Part shown: piece by piece, positions 35,838 through 44,009 of the stretch | Numbering within the stretch: position 1 is the stretch's first letter | Layout: the number at the start of each line of letters is the position of its first letter | DNA from: Streptomyces albogriseolus | Lineage (GTDB): Bacteria; Actinomycetota; Actinomycetes; Streptomycetales; Streptomycetaceae | DNA length: 64,000 nt | Direction: 5' to 3' | Assembly (NCBI GenBank): GCA_014650475.1 | Contig: BMVA01000005.1 | Coordinates: 242,079-306,078, forward strand | Position numbers and translations under genes: made by a program | Notes under the pieces: model-generated | Databases searched by the model: none | Seen by the model: only the letters and a program-made list of their open reading frames with translations | What the model was told of the DNA's origin: nothing

Positions 35838-35942
35838 GTGTCCCGCCGTGGGTCCGCGCCGCTCGTCGGCCCGGACCGGTCTTCCGCGTGCGCCGGCATT
35901 CTCGTGCTTCCGACGCGATGCGACTTGAAGAGAGTCTCATGA
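35838..35942 (+). CDS. Possible 34-residue leader peptide overlapping cvnA
   Basis: GTG at 35838 follows GAGGAG (35824-35829) by 8 nt and opens a 34-codon frame (VSRRGSAPLVGPDRSSACAG, then ILVLPTRCDLKRVS). Its TGA overlaps the ATG of cvnA as ATGA. The ribosome-binding site and overlap suggest a coupled leader peptide for the conservon. Codon usage is too short to judge, and no homologue is recognised. It could be chance. Confidence 0.35.
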   Translation: MSRRGSAPLVGPDRSSACAGILVLPTRCDLKRVS

Positions 35943-37153
35943 CGTCATTGATCAAGGATCCGCTGCTGTGGATCCTGCTGGTGGTGCTCGCCGCTGCGGT
36001 CCTCGCAGTGCTGCGGGCCCGGAGAACCAATCTGGCGCTCCGAAGAACGAGGAAGGATCTGGAGGCACGCCTGGGCCAGACCCAGGGTCGGATCGGGCAA
36101 CTGGAAGCCCACATCGACACGCTGGACACCCGGCACCGGGGTGAGCTGGCCGATGTGCGGGCGGACGCCGAGTCGGCGACCAAGGCCGTGCTCAAGTCGG
36201 CCATGGGCACACTCCAGTCGCTCGCCGAGGAGCAGCAACTGCTCCTGGACCAACTGCTGAAGAAGTACGGCAACGACAGCGAGGTGCTGGCCGACCTGAT
36301 GTCGGTGGACCACACCGGCAGCCAGTTCGGCCGCCGGGCCAAGGGCATCTCGGTGCTCTGCGGCGGCTGGCTCGGCCGCCGCGAGGGGGCGGCGACCGTC
36401 TACGACGTCACCCGCAGCGCCCAGGGCCGCATCAAGGACTTCAACCGGGTGAGCATCCACGCCCAGGCCAGCGTGGCCGTGGTCGGCAAGGCGGTCGAGC
36501 CGGTGGCCGTGGTGCTGGCGGAGCTGCTGGACAACGCGACGACCTACAGCGCGCCGGGCACCCCGGTGGAGGTCAACATCCAGGCCGTGCCCACGGGTGT
36601 GTGCTTCATCGTGGACGACGCCGGTCTGGGCATGGACCAGGAGACCAAGGACCGTGCGGCGGCCCTGCTGTCCGCCGACGGCCCGGTCGACATCACCGGT
36701 CTCGGCGACCCGCCCCGGTTCGGCTTCGCGGTGTGCGGCATGCTCGCCAACCGCTACGGCTTCCACGTCTCCGTCGGCTCGGTCTCGCCGTACGGCGGTG
36801 TGCGCGCGGTGATCCGGGTGCCGGAGAGCCTCCTCTCGGCCGACGTGGTCGCGCCCGCCGAGCCGGAGCAGCAGGAGCCTGTCGAGGCGGGACAGGAGGA
36901 CGCTCCGCAGCGCCTGGCGCCGGTGCCCGTGGGCCCGTCGCGCGTGGTGGGCACGACGTCCGGCGGGCTGCCCAAGCGGCGGCGCCGTCAGGGCCCCATC
37001 GCGGTGGTGCCGTCCCCGCCGGACCCGGCCGCCCTCGAAGAGGAGACCTCCGAGTCGTCCGGCGAGGTCACCGCGTCGCGCCTGGGGGCGTTCGCACGCG
37101 GCACCCAGCTCGGACGGACCACGAACACCACGGAAGGACCTGACCACCAGTGA
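35939..37153 (+). CDS. cvnA: Conservon protein CvnA, sensor-kinase-like membrane ATPase-domain protein
   Basis: A 404-residue protein with one N-terminal membrane helix (DPLLWILLVVLAAAVLAVL), a coiled-coil-like segment, and a histidine-kinase-type ATP-binding domain: N-box AVVLAELLDNATTYSAPGTP and G1 box DDAGLGMD. A conserved phospho-His box is not obvious, as in other CvnA proteins. The C-terminal tail is Pro/Ser-rich. Conservon CvnA-D proteins form a membrane-associated complex resembling a eukaryotic G-protein-coupled system. ATG at 35939 has GAAGAGAG upstream. It heads the cvnABCD set; the stop overlaps cvnB by GTGA. Confidence 0.92.
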   Translation: MTSLIKDPLLWILLVVLAAAVLAVLRARRTNLALRRTRKDLEARLGQTQGRIGQLEAHIDTLDTRHRGELADVRADAESATKAVLKSAMGTLQSLAEEQQLLLDQLLKKYGNDSEVLADLMSVDHTGSQFGRRAKGISVLCGGWLGRREGAATVYDVTRSAQGRIKDFNRVSIHAQASVAVVGKAVEPVAVVLAELLDNATTYSAPGTPVEVNIQAVPTGVCFIVDDAGLGMDQETKDRAAALLSADGPVDITGLGDPPRFGFAVCGMLANRYGFHVSVGSVSPYGGVRAVIRVPESLLSADVVAPAEPEQQEPVEAGQEDAPQRLAPVPVGPSRVVGTTSGGLPKRRRRQGPIAVVPSPPDPAALEEETSESSGEVTASRLGAFARGTQLGRTTNTTEGPDHQ

Positions 37154-37548
37154 AGACCGACCTGTCGTGGGTGCTGAACGACGTGCTCGAGGTGCGCGGC
37201 GCCCGCCACGCGATCCTCGTCTCGGGCGACGGCCTGCTGCTCCAGCGTTCGGACGACATCTCGCGCGACGACGCGGAGACCAACGCGGCCGCGATGAGCT
37301 CCATGCAGTCGCTGAGCCGGGCGGTCGCCGGTTTCGTCGGCGCCGGGCACGGCATCTGGAAGCAGACGCTGCTGGAGTACGACGGTGGCTGGATCTTCCT
37401 CATCGCGGCCGGGCAGGGCTCCTACCTGGCGGTCTCGGCGGCGGTGGACGTCGACATGGAGGCCGTGTCGTTCCGTATGCAGAAGACGGTGACGGCGCTG
37501 AACAAGGCCATGAGCGTGGCGCCCCGCTCGGACAACGGTGTCGGCTGA
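37150..37548 (+). CDS. cvnB: Conservon protein CvnB, roadblock/LC7 domain
   Basis: A 132-residue single roadblock/LC7 domain (LSWVLNDVLEVRGARHAILV, SGDGLLLQRSDDI, GWIFLIAAGQGSYLAVSAAV). Roadblock proteins dimerise and regulate small GTPases; CvnB is expected to link CvnA to the GTPase CvnD. GTG at 37150 overlaps the cvnA stop, and its own TGA shares one base with the cvnC ATG, so all are translationally coupled. Confidence 0.95.
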   Translation: MKTDLSWVLNDVLEVRGARHAILVSGDGLLLQRSDDISRDDAETNAAAMSSMQSLSRAVAGFVGAGHGIWKQTLLEYDGGWIFLIAAGQGSYLAVSAAVDVDMEAVSFRMQKTVTALNKAMSVAPRSDNGVG

Positions 37549-37922
37549 TGACGGGTCCCGGCGAGGAATCACCCGTCACCAGTGACTTCGTCCGCTCCTA
37601 CGTCATCACCGGCGGCCGGAGCCTGCCGTCCTCGGACGAACTGGCGCTGCACACCCTCGTCACGCTGGCCCCCGGGCGGACGCTGCCGCTCGGGGCCGGC
37701 CCCGAGGTGAGGGCGATCTGGGAGCTGTGCTCGGGTGGCTACCTGTCGGTGGCCGAGGTGGCCGGCCACCTCGGCCTGCCCGTCGGGGTGGCCCGGCTGC
37801 TGCTCACCGATTTATCGGAACAGGGGCATCTGCTCCGCCGGGCCGAGCCGCCCCGGGCCCAGAACGTTGACAGAGCGACCCTCGAGAAGGTTCTGAATGG
37901 ACTCCAATCCCTCATCGGCTGA
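37548..37922 (+). CDS. cvnC: Conservon protein CvnC, DUF742, with a TTA codon
   Basis: A 124-residue DUF742 protein. The core VRSYVITGGRSLPSSDELAL and a winged-helix-like half (GGYLSVAEVAGHLGLPVGVA, LLLTDLSEQGHLL) match the family. Codon 89 is TTA (37812-37814), the leucine codon read only by the bldA tRNA in Streptomyces, so full expression should be developmentally limited. It overlaps cvnD by 26 bp. CvnC is a component of the conservon complex without known enzymatic activity. Confidence 0.93.
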   Translation: MTGPGEESPVTSDFVRSYVITGGRSLPSSDELALHTLVTLAPGRTLPLGAGPEVRAIWELCSGGYLSVAEVAGHLGLPVGVARLLLTDLSEQGHLLRRAEPPRAQNVDRATLEKVLNGLQSLIG

Positions 37923-38499
37923 GACGGCCCAGAAGTCCATCTACGTCTCCAGCGCGGTGACCAACGCCGCAAAGATCCTCGTCGTCGGGCACTTCGCCGT
38001 GGGCAAGACGACCTTCATCGGTTCGCTGTCGGAGATCACGCCGCTGCGCACCGAGGAGAAGATGACCCAGGCGTCGGAACACGTCGACGACCTCAGGGGG
38101 GTCACCGGCAAGACCACCACCACGGTCGCCCTGGACTTCGGCCGTCTCACCCTCAGCGACGACCTGGTGCTGTACCTCTTCGGCACACCGGGGCAGCAGC
38201 GGTTCATGCAGCTCTGGGAGGACATGGCCCGCGGGGCGCTGGGGGCACTGCTGCTGGTCGACCCGACGCGGCTGGAGGAGACCTTCCCGGTCATCGACCT
38301 CATCGAGGGCTACGGCCTGGAGTACGCCATCGCCGTCAACTGCTTCGACTCCGCCCCCGTGTACGAGGAGGCGGAGGTGCGTGAGGCGCTCGACCTGCTG
38401 CCGGACACCCCGGTCGTCCACTGCGACGCCCGGGACCAGCAGTCGTCCGCGAAGGCGCTGATCGCGCTGGTGCGGCACCTGCTCGACCGCACGTCCTGA
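37897..38499 (+). CDS. cvnD: Conservon protein CvnD, small GTPase-like ATP/GTP-binding protein
   Basis: A 200-residue Ras-superfamily-like GTPase. P-loop GHFAVGKT at residues 31-38, switch-II-type LFGTPGQQRF, and an NCFD motif (NKxD-like, Lys replaced by Cys-Phe spacing) in YAIAVNCFDSAP. In conservons CvnD cycles between GDP and GTP and is thought to signal downstream of CvnA/B. ATG at 37897 lies inside cvnC, so translation is coupled. An imperfect hairpin separates it from the P450 genes. Confidence 0.93.
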   Translation: MDSNPSSAETAQKSIYVSSAVTNAAKILVVGHFAVGKTTFIGSLSEITPLRTEEKMTQASEHVDDLRGVTGKTTTTVALDFGRLTLSDDLVLYLFGTPGQQRFMQLWEDMARGALGALLLVDPTRLEETFPVIDLIEGYGLEYAIAVNCFDSAPVYEEAEVREALDLLPDTPVVHCDARDQQSSAKALIALVRHLLDRTS

Positions 38500-38519
38500 C
38501 CTCCTCGCGTCCGCCCGGC

Positions 38520-38561
38520 CCGGGGGCCGGGGGCCTCGGCCTTCCGACCCCCGGCTCCCGG
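38520..38561 (+). terminator. Imperfect hairpin between cvnD and the first P450 gene
   Basis: CCGGGGGCCGGGGG (38520-38533) pairs with CCCCCGGCTCCCGG (38548-38561), one G-T pair in 14. It may partly terminate transcription and so set a lower level of the P450 genes. Confidence 0.5.
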
Positions 38562-38607
38562 TCACCGGATCACGGTCCCCGGTCCACGGTTCACTAAGGA
38601 AGACCTC

Positions 38608-39957
38608 ATGGAATCCCACTCCCCGTCCGCGTCGGGTGCGGGCAGATGCCCCATGCACGACGCCGGCTTCGCCACCGATCCGCACCAGGTCTACGACCGG
38701 CTGCGGGAGCAGGCCCCGGCCGGTCCGGTCGAGCTGGCCCCCGGTGTGGACGCCACGCTGGTCGTCGGGCACGAGATGGCGCTGCGGGTGCTGCAGAACA
38801 CGGAGCTGTTCGCCCGCGACGCCCGCCGCTGGAAGGACCTGAACGAGGGCCGTATCGCCCTGGACAGCCCGGTGCTGCCGATGATGGCGTACCGGCCGAG
38901 CTGTCTGTTCACCGACGGCGCGGTGCACCTGCGGCTGCGCAAGGCCGTGGTGGACAGTCTGGCGCGGCTCAACACCACGCGGATCCGGCGTGACGTCGAG
39001 CCGATCGCCGACTACCTGATCGACCGGTTCAGCGAGCTGGGCCGGGCCGACCTGCTGGGCGACTACGCCAAGCTGCTGCCGCTGCTGCTGTTCAACAAGC
39101 TGTTCGGCTGCCCGGCCGAGATCGGCGACACCGTCACCGCCGCCGTGTCGGCGATCTTCGACGGCCAGGACGCGGTGCGCGCCAACGAGGAACTGACCGC
39201 GGCCCTCATGGAGTTGATCGCGCTCAAGCGCCGCAGGCCGGACGACGACGTCACCTCGTGGCTGATCCAGCACCCCGCCGGGCTGACCGACGAGGAACTC
39301 AAGGACCAGCTGGTGCTGTTGATGGGCGCCGGCATCGAGCCGGAGCGGAACCTCATCGGCAGTTCGCTGATGCTGCTGCTGTCCGGGACGGGTGTCCGGG
39401 ACAGCGGCATGCTGATCGAGGAGGCGCTGGACCACGTGCTGTGGAACCAGACGCCGATAGCCAACTACGCCACGCACTACCCGGTGCGGGACGTGGACCT
39501 GGGCGGCCATGTGGCCGAGGCGAACACCCCGGTGGTCATCTCCTTCGCGGGCGCCAACGCCGACCCGGCGCTGGAGGAGGCCCGCCGCGCGCACAGCAAG
39601 GGCGCCCATCTGGCGTGGGGCGCGGGCCCGCACGCCTGTCCCGCGAAGGACCCGGCGCAGGTCATCGCGACCACCGCGATCGAGCGGCTGCTCAACGCGC
39701 TGCCCGATCTGACGCTCGCCGTGCCGGAGAAGGAACTGGAGTGGCGGCCGGGGCCGTTCCACCGCGCGCTGGTGTCGCTGCCCGTGACGTTCAGCCGCAC
39801 GCCGGCCACCCGGACGGCCACCACCCTGCGCGAGCGGGTCGCCGCGATGCCCGAGGCGGAGCGGCCGGCGTCCCTTCCGTCGTCCCAGCCGGCCCGCCAG
39901 GCCCCGACGCGCAGGAAGGGGTTCTGGAGCAGCTTCCTGGACGTCTTCCGTGTCTGA
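38608..39957 (+). CDS. cvnE: Conservon-associated cytochrome P450, CYP157-like, ExxR motif absent
   Basis: A 449-residue P450-fold protein with heme-thiolate Cys344 in WGAGPHACPAKDPA, where the usual Phe is Trp. The K-helix, normally ExxR, reads DHVLW (Asp275-Trp279), like the CYP157 family known from Streptomyces conservons, which lacks ExxR. The I-helix reads LMGAGIEPERNLIG, with Glu-Pro-Glu-Arg in place of the acid-Thr pair, so ordinary oxygen activation is doubtful. A Ser/Arg-rich C-terminal tail ends KGFWSSFLDVFRV. ATG at 38608 has AAGGAAG upstream. A signalling or partner role with the next P450 is possible. Confidence 0.88.
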   Translation: MESHSPSASGAGRCPMHDAGFATDPHQVYDRLREQAPAGPVELAPGVDATLVVGHEMALRVLQNTELFARDARRWKDLNEGRIALDSPVLPMMAYRPSCLFTDGAVHLRLRKAVVDSLARLNTTRIRRDVEPIADYLIDRFSELGRADLLGDYAKLLPLLLFNKLFGCPAEIGDTVTAAVSAIFDGQDAVRANEELTAALMELIALKRRRPDDDVTSWLIQHPAGLTDEELKDQLVLLMGAGIEPERNLIGSSLMLLLSGTGVRDSGMLIEEALDHVLWNQTPIANYATHYPVRDVDLGGHVAEANTPVVISFAGANADPALEEARRAHSKGAHLAWGAGPHACPAKDPAQVIATTAIERLLNALPDLTLAVPEKELEWRPGPFHRALVSLPVTFSRTPATRTATTLRERVAAMPEAERPASLPSSQPARQAPTRRKGFWSSFLDVFRV

Positions 39958-40093
39958 CACAACCACGGCTACGAAAAAGGAAGTTGGCAAGGCCTCGGCA
40001 TGTGACAGGTGCAACACTCAACGACACATGACATACAAGGTCGGAAGGGTAGGTTCCGTCGGTAACGGTAGCGTCCAGCCGAAGGAGCACCAC

Positions 40094-41362
40094 GTGACCG
40101 CCGTTGGCGACATAAGCGGCCCCACCATCAGTGACCGCCGAGCCGTCATATCCCTTCTCCGCCATCTTCGTTCGCCGGAGGGACAGGCCGACCCCCTGCC
40201 CGTCTGGGAAGGGCTGCGCTCCCTGGGTGACGTGGTACGCGCCCCCTGGGGCGCCTACTTCGTCACCTCGTTCGAGGCATGCAGCCAGGTCCTGCGCTCC
40301 AGGAACTGGCTGGTGCCGGACTTCGCCTGGCAGGAGCGGCAGCCCGACCCGCGGCGCTGGCAGGAGCTCGCCACCCAGGAGCTCACGGGCACCCTGTCCC
40401 GTATCAACGCCCCGTCGCACACCTGCCAGCGCCGCGCGCTCGGCAACCCCTTCGACCGCTCCACCTTGGAGGGCCTGCGTCCGGCGATCGCCCGCATCGT
40501 CACCGGGCTGCTGGACGACCTGGAGGAGCGCCTGCGGACGGACGGGGAGGCCGACTTCGTGCAGACGGTCGCCGAACTGCTCCCCGTCCGCACGGTCGGC
40601 GAGTGGCTGGGCATCCCCGAGGAGCACCACGCGCACATCCTGGACTTCGCCCACCGGCAGGCGTACGCGCAGGAACTCTTCCCGACCAAGGAGCAGCTGG
40701 CGCAGGCGGGGCAGGCCACGCTGGAGATGCGGGCCTTCTTCGGCGAGCTGATCCGCGAGCGGCGGGCGCACCCTGGCAACGATGTCCTCACCGGCTGGAT
40801 CCACCACTGGGACGCCCACTTCGCGGACGACCCGGAGGCCGCGGCGCGGGTGATCTACCACCTGACCATGTTCATCACCATCGCCTCGCTGGAGACCAGC
40901 GCGGTGCTGCTGACGAACGCGGTGCGCTTCGCGACGGAGGAACCGGCCCGCGCGGAGTGGCTGCGGGCGCACCCGGAGCACATCGACGACCTGATCGAGG
41001 AGACGCTGCGCTACGACCCGCCGGTGTGGCTCAACTCCCATGTGGCAGCCGACGACACGGTCCTGGCCGGCACCCCGCTCGCCAAGGACACCACCGTGCA
41101 CATCCTGTACGGGGCGGCGGCCCACGACCCGCGGCGCAACCCGGACCCGCACGTCTTCGACATCCTGCGCGACGGCGGTCACATCACGTTCGGCAGCGGC
41201 CCGCACTACTGCCTCGGCGCCCCCCTCGCCCGGTTCGAGGCGCGGGAGGCGGTCGCGCGGATCCTGGAACGCTTCCCCACGCTCCGCCCGGCCGGACCGC
41301 CCTCCTACGACAACTCCCGTCTCGTCTTCCGCCGCATCACGTCCCTGAAGGTGACCGCATGA
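40094..41362 (+). CDS. Cytochrome P450 (conservon-linked, CYP154-like by context)
   Basis: A 422-residue P450 with all standard motifs: I-helix with acid-Thr pair (TIASLETSAVLL), K-helix EETLRYDPPVW (ExxR) and heme loop FGSGPHYCLGAPLARFE with Cys373. GTG at 40094 is chosen because GAAGGAG ends 6 nt upstream; the frame is open back to 39950, but that part looks non-coding. A 136-bp AT-richer gap after the first P450 suggests its own promoter. CYP157/CYP154 pairs are typical of conservons; the CYP154 assignment rests on context. Its stop overlaps the crotonase ATG. Confidence 0.88.
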   Translation: MTAVGDISGPTISDRRAVISLLRHLRSPEGQADPLPVWEGLRSLGDVVRAPWGAYFVTSFEACSQVLRSRNWLVPDFAWQERQPDPRRWQELATQELTGTLSRINAPSHTCQRRALGNPFDRSTLEGLRPAIARIVTGLLDDLEERLRTDGEADFVQTVAELLPVRTVGEWLGIPEEHHAHILDFAHRQAYAQELFPTKEQLAQAGQATLEMRAFFGELIRERRAHPGNDVLTGWIHHWDAHFADDPEAAARVIYHLTMFITIASLETSAVLLTNAVRFATEEPARAEWLRAHPEHIDDLIEETLRYDPPVWLNSHVAADDTVLAGTPLAKDTTVHILYGAAAHDPRRNPDPHVFDILRDGGHITFGSGPHYCLGAPLARFEAREAVARILERFPTLRPAGPPSYDNSRLVFRRITSLKVTA

Positions 41363-42150
41363 CCGCATCGCCCCTCGCCGGACTCCCCGCCGAACAGGTG
41401 CTCAAGACCGTCCGCACCTACCGGCAGGGGCCCCTGCTCACGGTCGAACTGCACCTTCCCGAGGAGGGGAACGCGGTCGGCGACGCCATGCTGGACGACC
41501 TCCTCACCGTCCTGGACCAGCAGGACCCCGGGGTACGGGTCCTGGTGCTGTCGGCGGCGGGGGACGCGTTCTGCCTCGGCGGTGACCGGCGCGAGTTCCC
41601 TCAGCACCTGGACGCCGATCCCACCGGCGACGGGATCCGCGTCTCCGGCAAGAAGGCGCTGCGGGTGTGCGAGGCCCTCACCGCCAATCCCGCCGTCACC
41701 ATCGCCCGGGTCCAGGGCAGGGCGGTCGGCGCGGGCGTGGGTCTGCTGCTCGCCTGCGACCTCAGGGTGGGAGTGGACACGGCCACCTTCCGGCTGCCCG
41801 AGCTGGCCCTGGGGGTGCCGCCCGCGTGGGGCGGGCTGCTCCCCCGGCTGATCAGCGAGGTGGGGGTGGCGCGCGTGCGGGAACTCATCCTCACGGCGCG
41901 GGTCTTCGACGCCCAGGAGGCCCTGGGTCTGTCGGTGCTGCACAAGGTGGTGCCGGCGGACGCGCTCGACGACGCGGTGATGGCGTGGGCGAAGCCCGTG
42001 CTGCGGCGTCCGGCGTCGGCGGTGCGGGTCACCAAGGCGATGCTCGATGCCCTCTCCGCCCCGACCCGGCTCGCCGACGTGTCCCTGTTCGACCCGGAAC
42101 TGCTGACGGCGGTCCTCACCGGCCGGCGCGCGGCGGGCGACGGGCGCTGA
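41359..42150 (+). CDS. Enoyl-CoA hydratase/isomerase (crotonase) family protein
   Basis: A 263-residue crotonase-fold protein. It has the oxyanion segments DAFCLGGDRREF and VQGRAVGAGVGLLLACDLRV and the core RLPELALGVPPAWGGLLPRL. The Glu in PEL is retained; the second catalytic Glu is not obvious, so it may be an isomerase or other crotonase. ATG overlaps the P450 stop as ATGA, giving tight coupling. This suggests the P450 and crotonase act on the same acyl substrate. No other fatty-acid genes adjoin. Confidence 0.85.
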   Translation: MTASPLAGLPAEQVLKTVRTYRQGPLLTVELHLPEEGNAVGDAMLDDLLTVLDQQDPGVRVLVLSAAGDAFCLGGDRREFPQHLDADPTGDGIRVSGKKALRVCEALTANPAVTIARVQGRAVGAGVGLLLACDLRVGVDTATFRLPELALGVPPAWGGLLPRLISEVGVARVRELILTARVFDAQEALGLSVLHKVVPADALDDAVMAWAKPVLRRPASAVRVTKAMLDALSAPTRLADVSLFDPELLTAVLTGRRAAGDGR

Positions 42151-42258
42151 TTCGGGCACACACGGCGGCATCCGCCTCGGCGGGTGCCGCCGTGGTCGTG
42201 CGCGCGTGCGGGGAAAAGCCGTTGCGCCGGGCGGGCCGCCGCCCGACGCTTGGTGCCC

Positions 42259-43185
42259 ATGCCCACCTCGATGAGGCCGGCGACCCCGGCCGACGCCGTC
42301 GCCGTCACCGCGCTGATGAACCAGGTCGACGAGCTGGAGATCGGCCGTCCCGAGACCGATCCGCACACCGTGCTGGCCGACCTGGAGCACCCCGGCACCG
42401 ACCTGGAGCGGGACTCCTGGCTGGTGGAGGCCGGCGGACAACTCCTGGCCTTCGGCCTGTTGTGGGACCCGTCGGGCGGTGAGCGCATCGACGTGGACCT
42501 CTACGCGCTGCCCTCCCACCGGGCGGAAACGGACCGGATCCTGGCCGCCATGGAGGCCAGGGCGCCGGCGAAGGCCCGGGCCAACGGGGCCACGCGGGCC
42601 GTGGTGCATCTGCACCTCAACGCGGCGCCCACCCTCGACACCGGGCTGCTGAAGGAGCGGGGCTGGCGGGTGGTCCGCCGCTACCACGTGCTGCACCGCC
42701 CCCTCGACCCCGCGCGGGACCCGCTCCCGGAGCCTCCCGCCGGTGTCCGCGTACGCGGCTGCGTCACCGAGGAGGACCGGGTCCGGGTCCACGCGCTGTA
42801 CCAGGAGTCCTTCGCCGGGCACTTCGGCTTCCAGCCGCGCTCCTACGAGATGTGGCTGCACGATCTCGGCGTCCGGGGGCTGGACTGGAACCTGGTGTGG
42901 ATCGTCACCGCCGACGGCCTGGGCGACTGCGGTTTCCTCATCGCGCGCGACGACCGCGAGGCGATGGGGTGGATCCGCAGCGTCGGCGTCCTGCCCGCCG
43001 CCCGCGGCCGGGGTCTGGGCGGTTTCCTGCTGCGCCACGCGTTCGGCGCCTTCGCCGCGCGCGGCCGGGACACGGTGGGGCTCGGCGTGGACACGCGCAA
43101 CGCCACCGGTGCGCCCCGCCTGTACGAGCGGCACGGGCTCACCCTCCACTACGCGGTCGACACCTGGGAGACGGTGGTGCGGTGA
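42259..43185 (+). CDS. Tandem-GNAT acetyltransferase
   Basis: A 308-residue protein with two GNAT folds. The N-terminal half is degenerate (MRPATPADAVAVTALMNQVD). The C-terminal half is canonical with the acetyl-CoA loop SVGVLPAARGRGLGGFLLRH followed by NATGAPRLYERHGLTLHYAV. The layout is like mycothiol synthase and related two-domain GNATs, but the substrate is not identifiable. ATG at 42259 gives the conserved N-terminus. It converges on the SDR gene with only 20 bp between stops. Confidence 0.85.
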   Translation: MPTSMRPATPADAVAVTALMNQVDELEIGRPETDPHTVLADLEHPGTDLERDSWLVEAGGQLLAFGLLWDPSGGERIDVDLYALPSHRAETDRILAAMEARAPAKARANGATRAVVHLHLNAAPTLDTGLLKERGWRVVRRYHVLHRPLDPARDPLPEPPAGVRVRGCVTEEDRVRVHALYQESFAGHFGFQPRSYEMWLHDLGVRGLDWNLVWIVTADGLGDCGFLIARDDREAMGWIRSVGVLPAARGRGLGGFLLRHAFGAFAARGRDTVGLGVDTRNATGAPRLYERHGLTLHYAVDTWETVVR

Positions 43186-43205
43186 CCGCGGGCCGGTGAG
43201 ACCGT

Positions 43206-43898
43206 TCAGGCCACCGCGAGTCCCTCGACGGGGCCGGACAGCGCGGCCTTGAAGTGCCGGGTCACCTCGTCGGCGAGCACCTCGTTCCCGCCCTTGAGGA
43301 GGGCTTCCACCACCTGGGCGGCGACGTCACGCGGGTCGTTCTTCGGGACGTCCAGGGCGCGCACCATGTCGGTGTCGGTGTAGCCGAGGTGGACGCCGAC
43401 GACCTGGGTGCCCTGGTCCGCGAGCTCGTGGCGCAGCGAGTTGGTGAGCGACCACAGGGCGGCCTTGCTCACGCCGTACGCGCCCGCGCCGGAGGCCCAC
43501 GACAGCACCGAGTGCACGTTCACCACCGCTCCCCCGCCCCTGCGGGCGAGCACCGGGGCGAAGGCCTGGGTGACGCGCAGGGCGCCCAGGACGTTGATGT
43601 CGAGGAGGTGCGCGACGTCGGCCACGTCGTTGCGCAGCAGGCCGTTGGGAATCGTCGCCCCCGCGTTGTTGACCACGATGTCGACGTCCGGCGCCTGCTC
43701 CGCCAGCCGGGCCACGGACGCCTCGTCGGTGACCTCCAGGGCCAGCGGCACCAGCCGCGGGTCCGTCTCCGGCTCGGGGCGGCGCGCGGTGACGTACACC
43801 GTCCCGGCGCCGGCCTCCAGCAGCGCGGCGGCGAGCGCCTTGCCCAGACCTCGCTGGCCGCCGGTCACCAGCACCCGGGCTCCCTTGATCTCGGTCAT
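43206..43898 (-). CDS. Short-chain dehydrogenase/reductase (classical SDR)
   Basis: A 230-residue classical SDR: cofactor motif TGGQRGLGKAL (TGxxxGxG), NNAGA, and the catalytic set Ser (NVHSVLSW), Tyr-Lys in YGVSKAA. Arg-Arg after the second strand (TARRPEPE) favours NADP(H). It is close to the SDRs often placed divergently from regulators in Streptomyces. The start at 43898 follows AGGAGCAGGGATC. It diverges from a CGNR-type regulator across 111 bp rich in GCGAC/GTCGC half-sites, suggesting it is that regulator's target. Confidence 0.92.
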   Translation of the reverse strand: MTEIKGARVLVTGGQRGLGKALAAALLEAGAGTVYVTARRPEPETDPRLVPLALEVTDEASVARLAEQAPDVDIVVNNAGATIPNGLLRNDVADVAHLLDINVLGALRVTQAFAPVLARRGGGAVVNVHSVLSWASGAGAYGVSKAALWSLTNSLRHELADQGTQVVGVHLGYTDTDMVRALDVPKNDPRDVAAQVVEALLKGGNEVLADEVTRHFKAALSGPVEGLAVA

Positions 43899-43920
43899 GA
43901 TCCCTGCTCCTCGTATCGGT

Positions 43921-43966
43921 GCGACACCATGTCGCGACGCAAGTGAAAGCGTTTTGCTTATGTCGC
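43921..43966. promoter_or_regulatory. Cluster of GCGAC/GTCGC inverted half-sites between SDR and CGNR genes
   Basis: GCGAC-ACCAT-GTCGC (43921-43935) overlaps a second GCGAC (43934-43938) paired with GTCGC at 43962-43966. Between them is AAGC-GTTTT-GCTT (43947-43959). A plausible operator for the divergent CGNR regulator; inferred from symmetry only. Confidence 0.4.
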
Positions 43967-44009
43967 CAGAGTGCGCCGGGATCGCGACAGAGTCAAGTAC
44001 GATTGACCT

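Noticed and set aside
39950-40093. N-terminal extension of the second P450 from 39950
   Set aside because: This stretch is AT-richer and lacks coding bias; GTG 40094 has a good Shine-Dalgarno sequence and gives normal P450 length.
36000-42150. Secondary-metabolite biosynthetic cluster around the two P450 genes
   Set aside because: No PKS, NRPS, terpene synthase or tailoring set; the P450s belong to a conservon.
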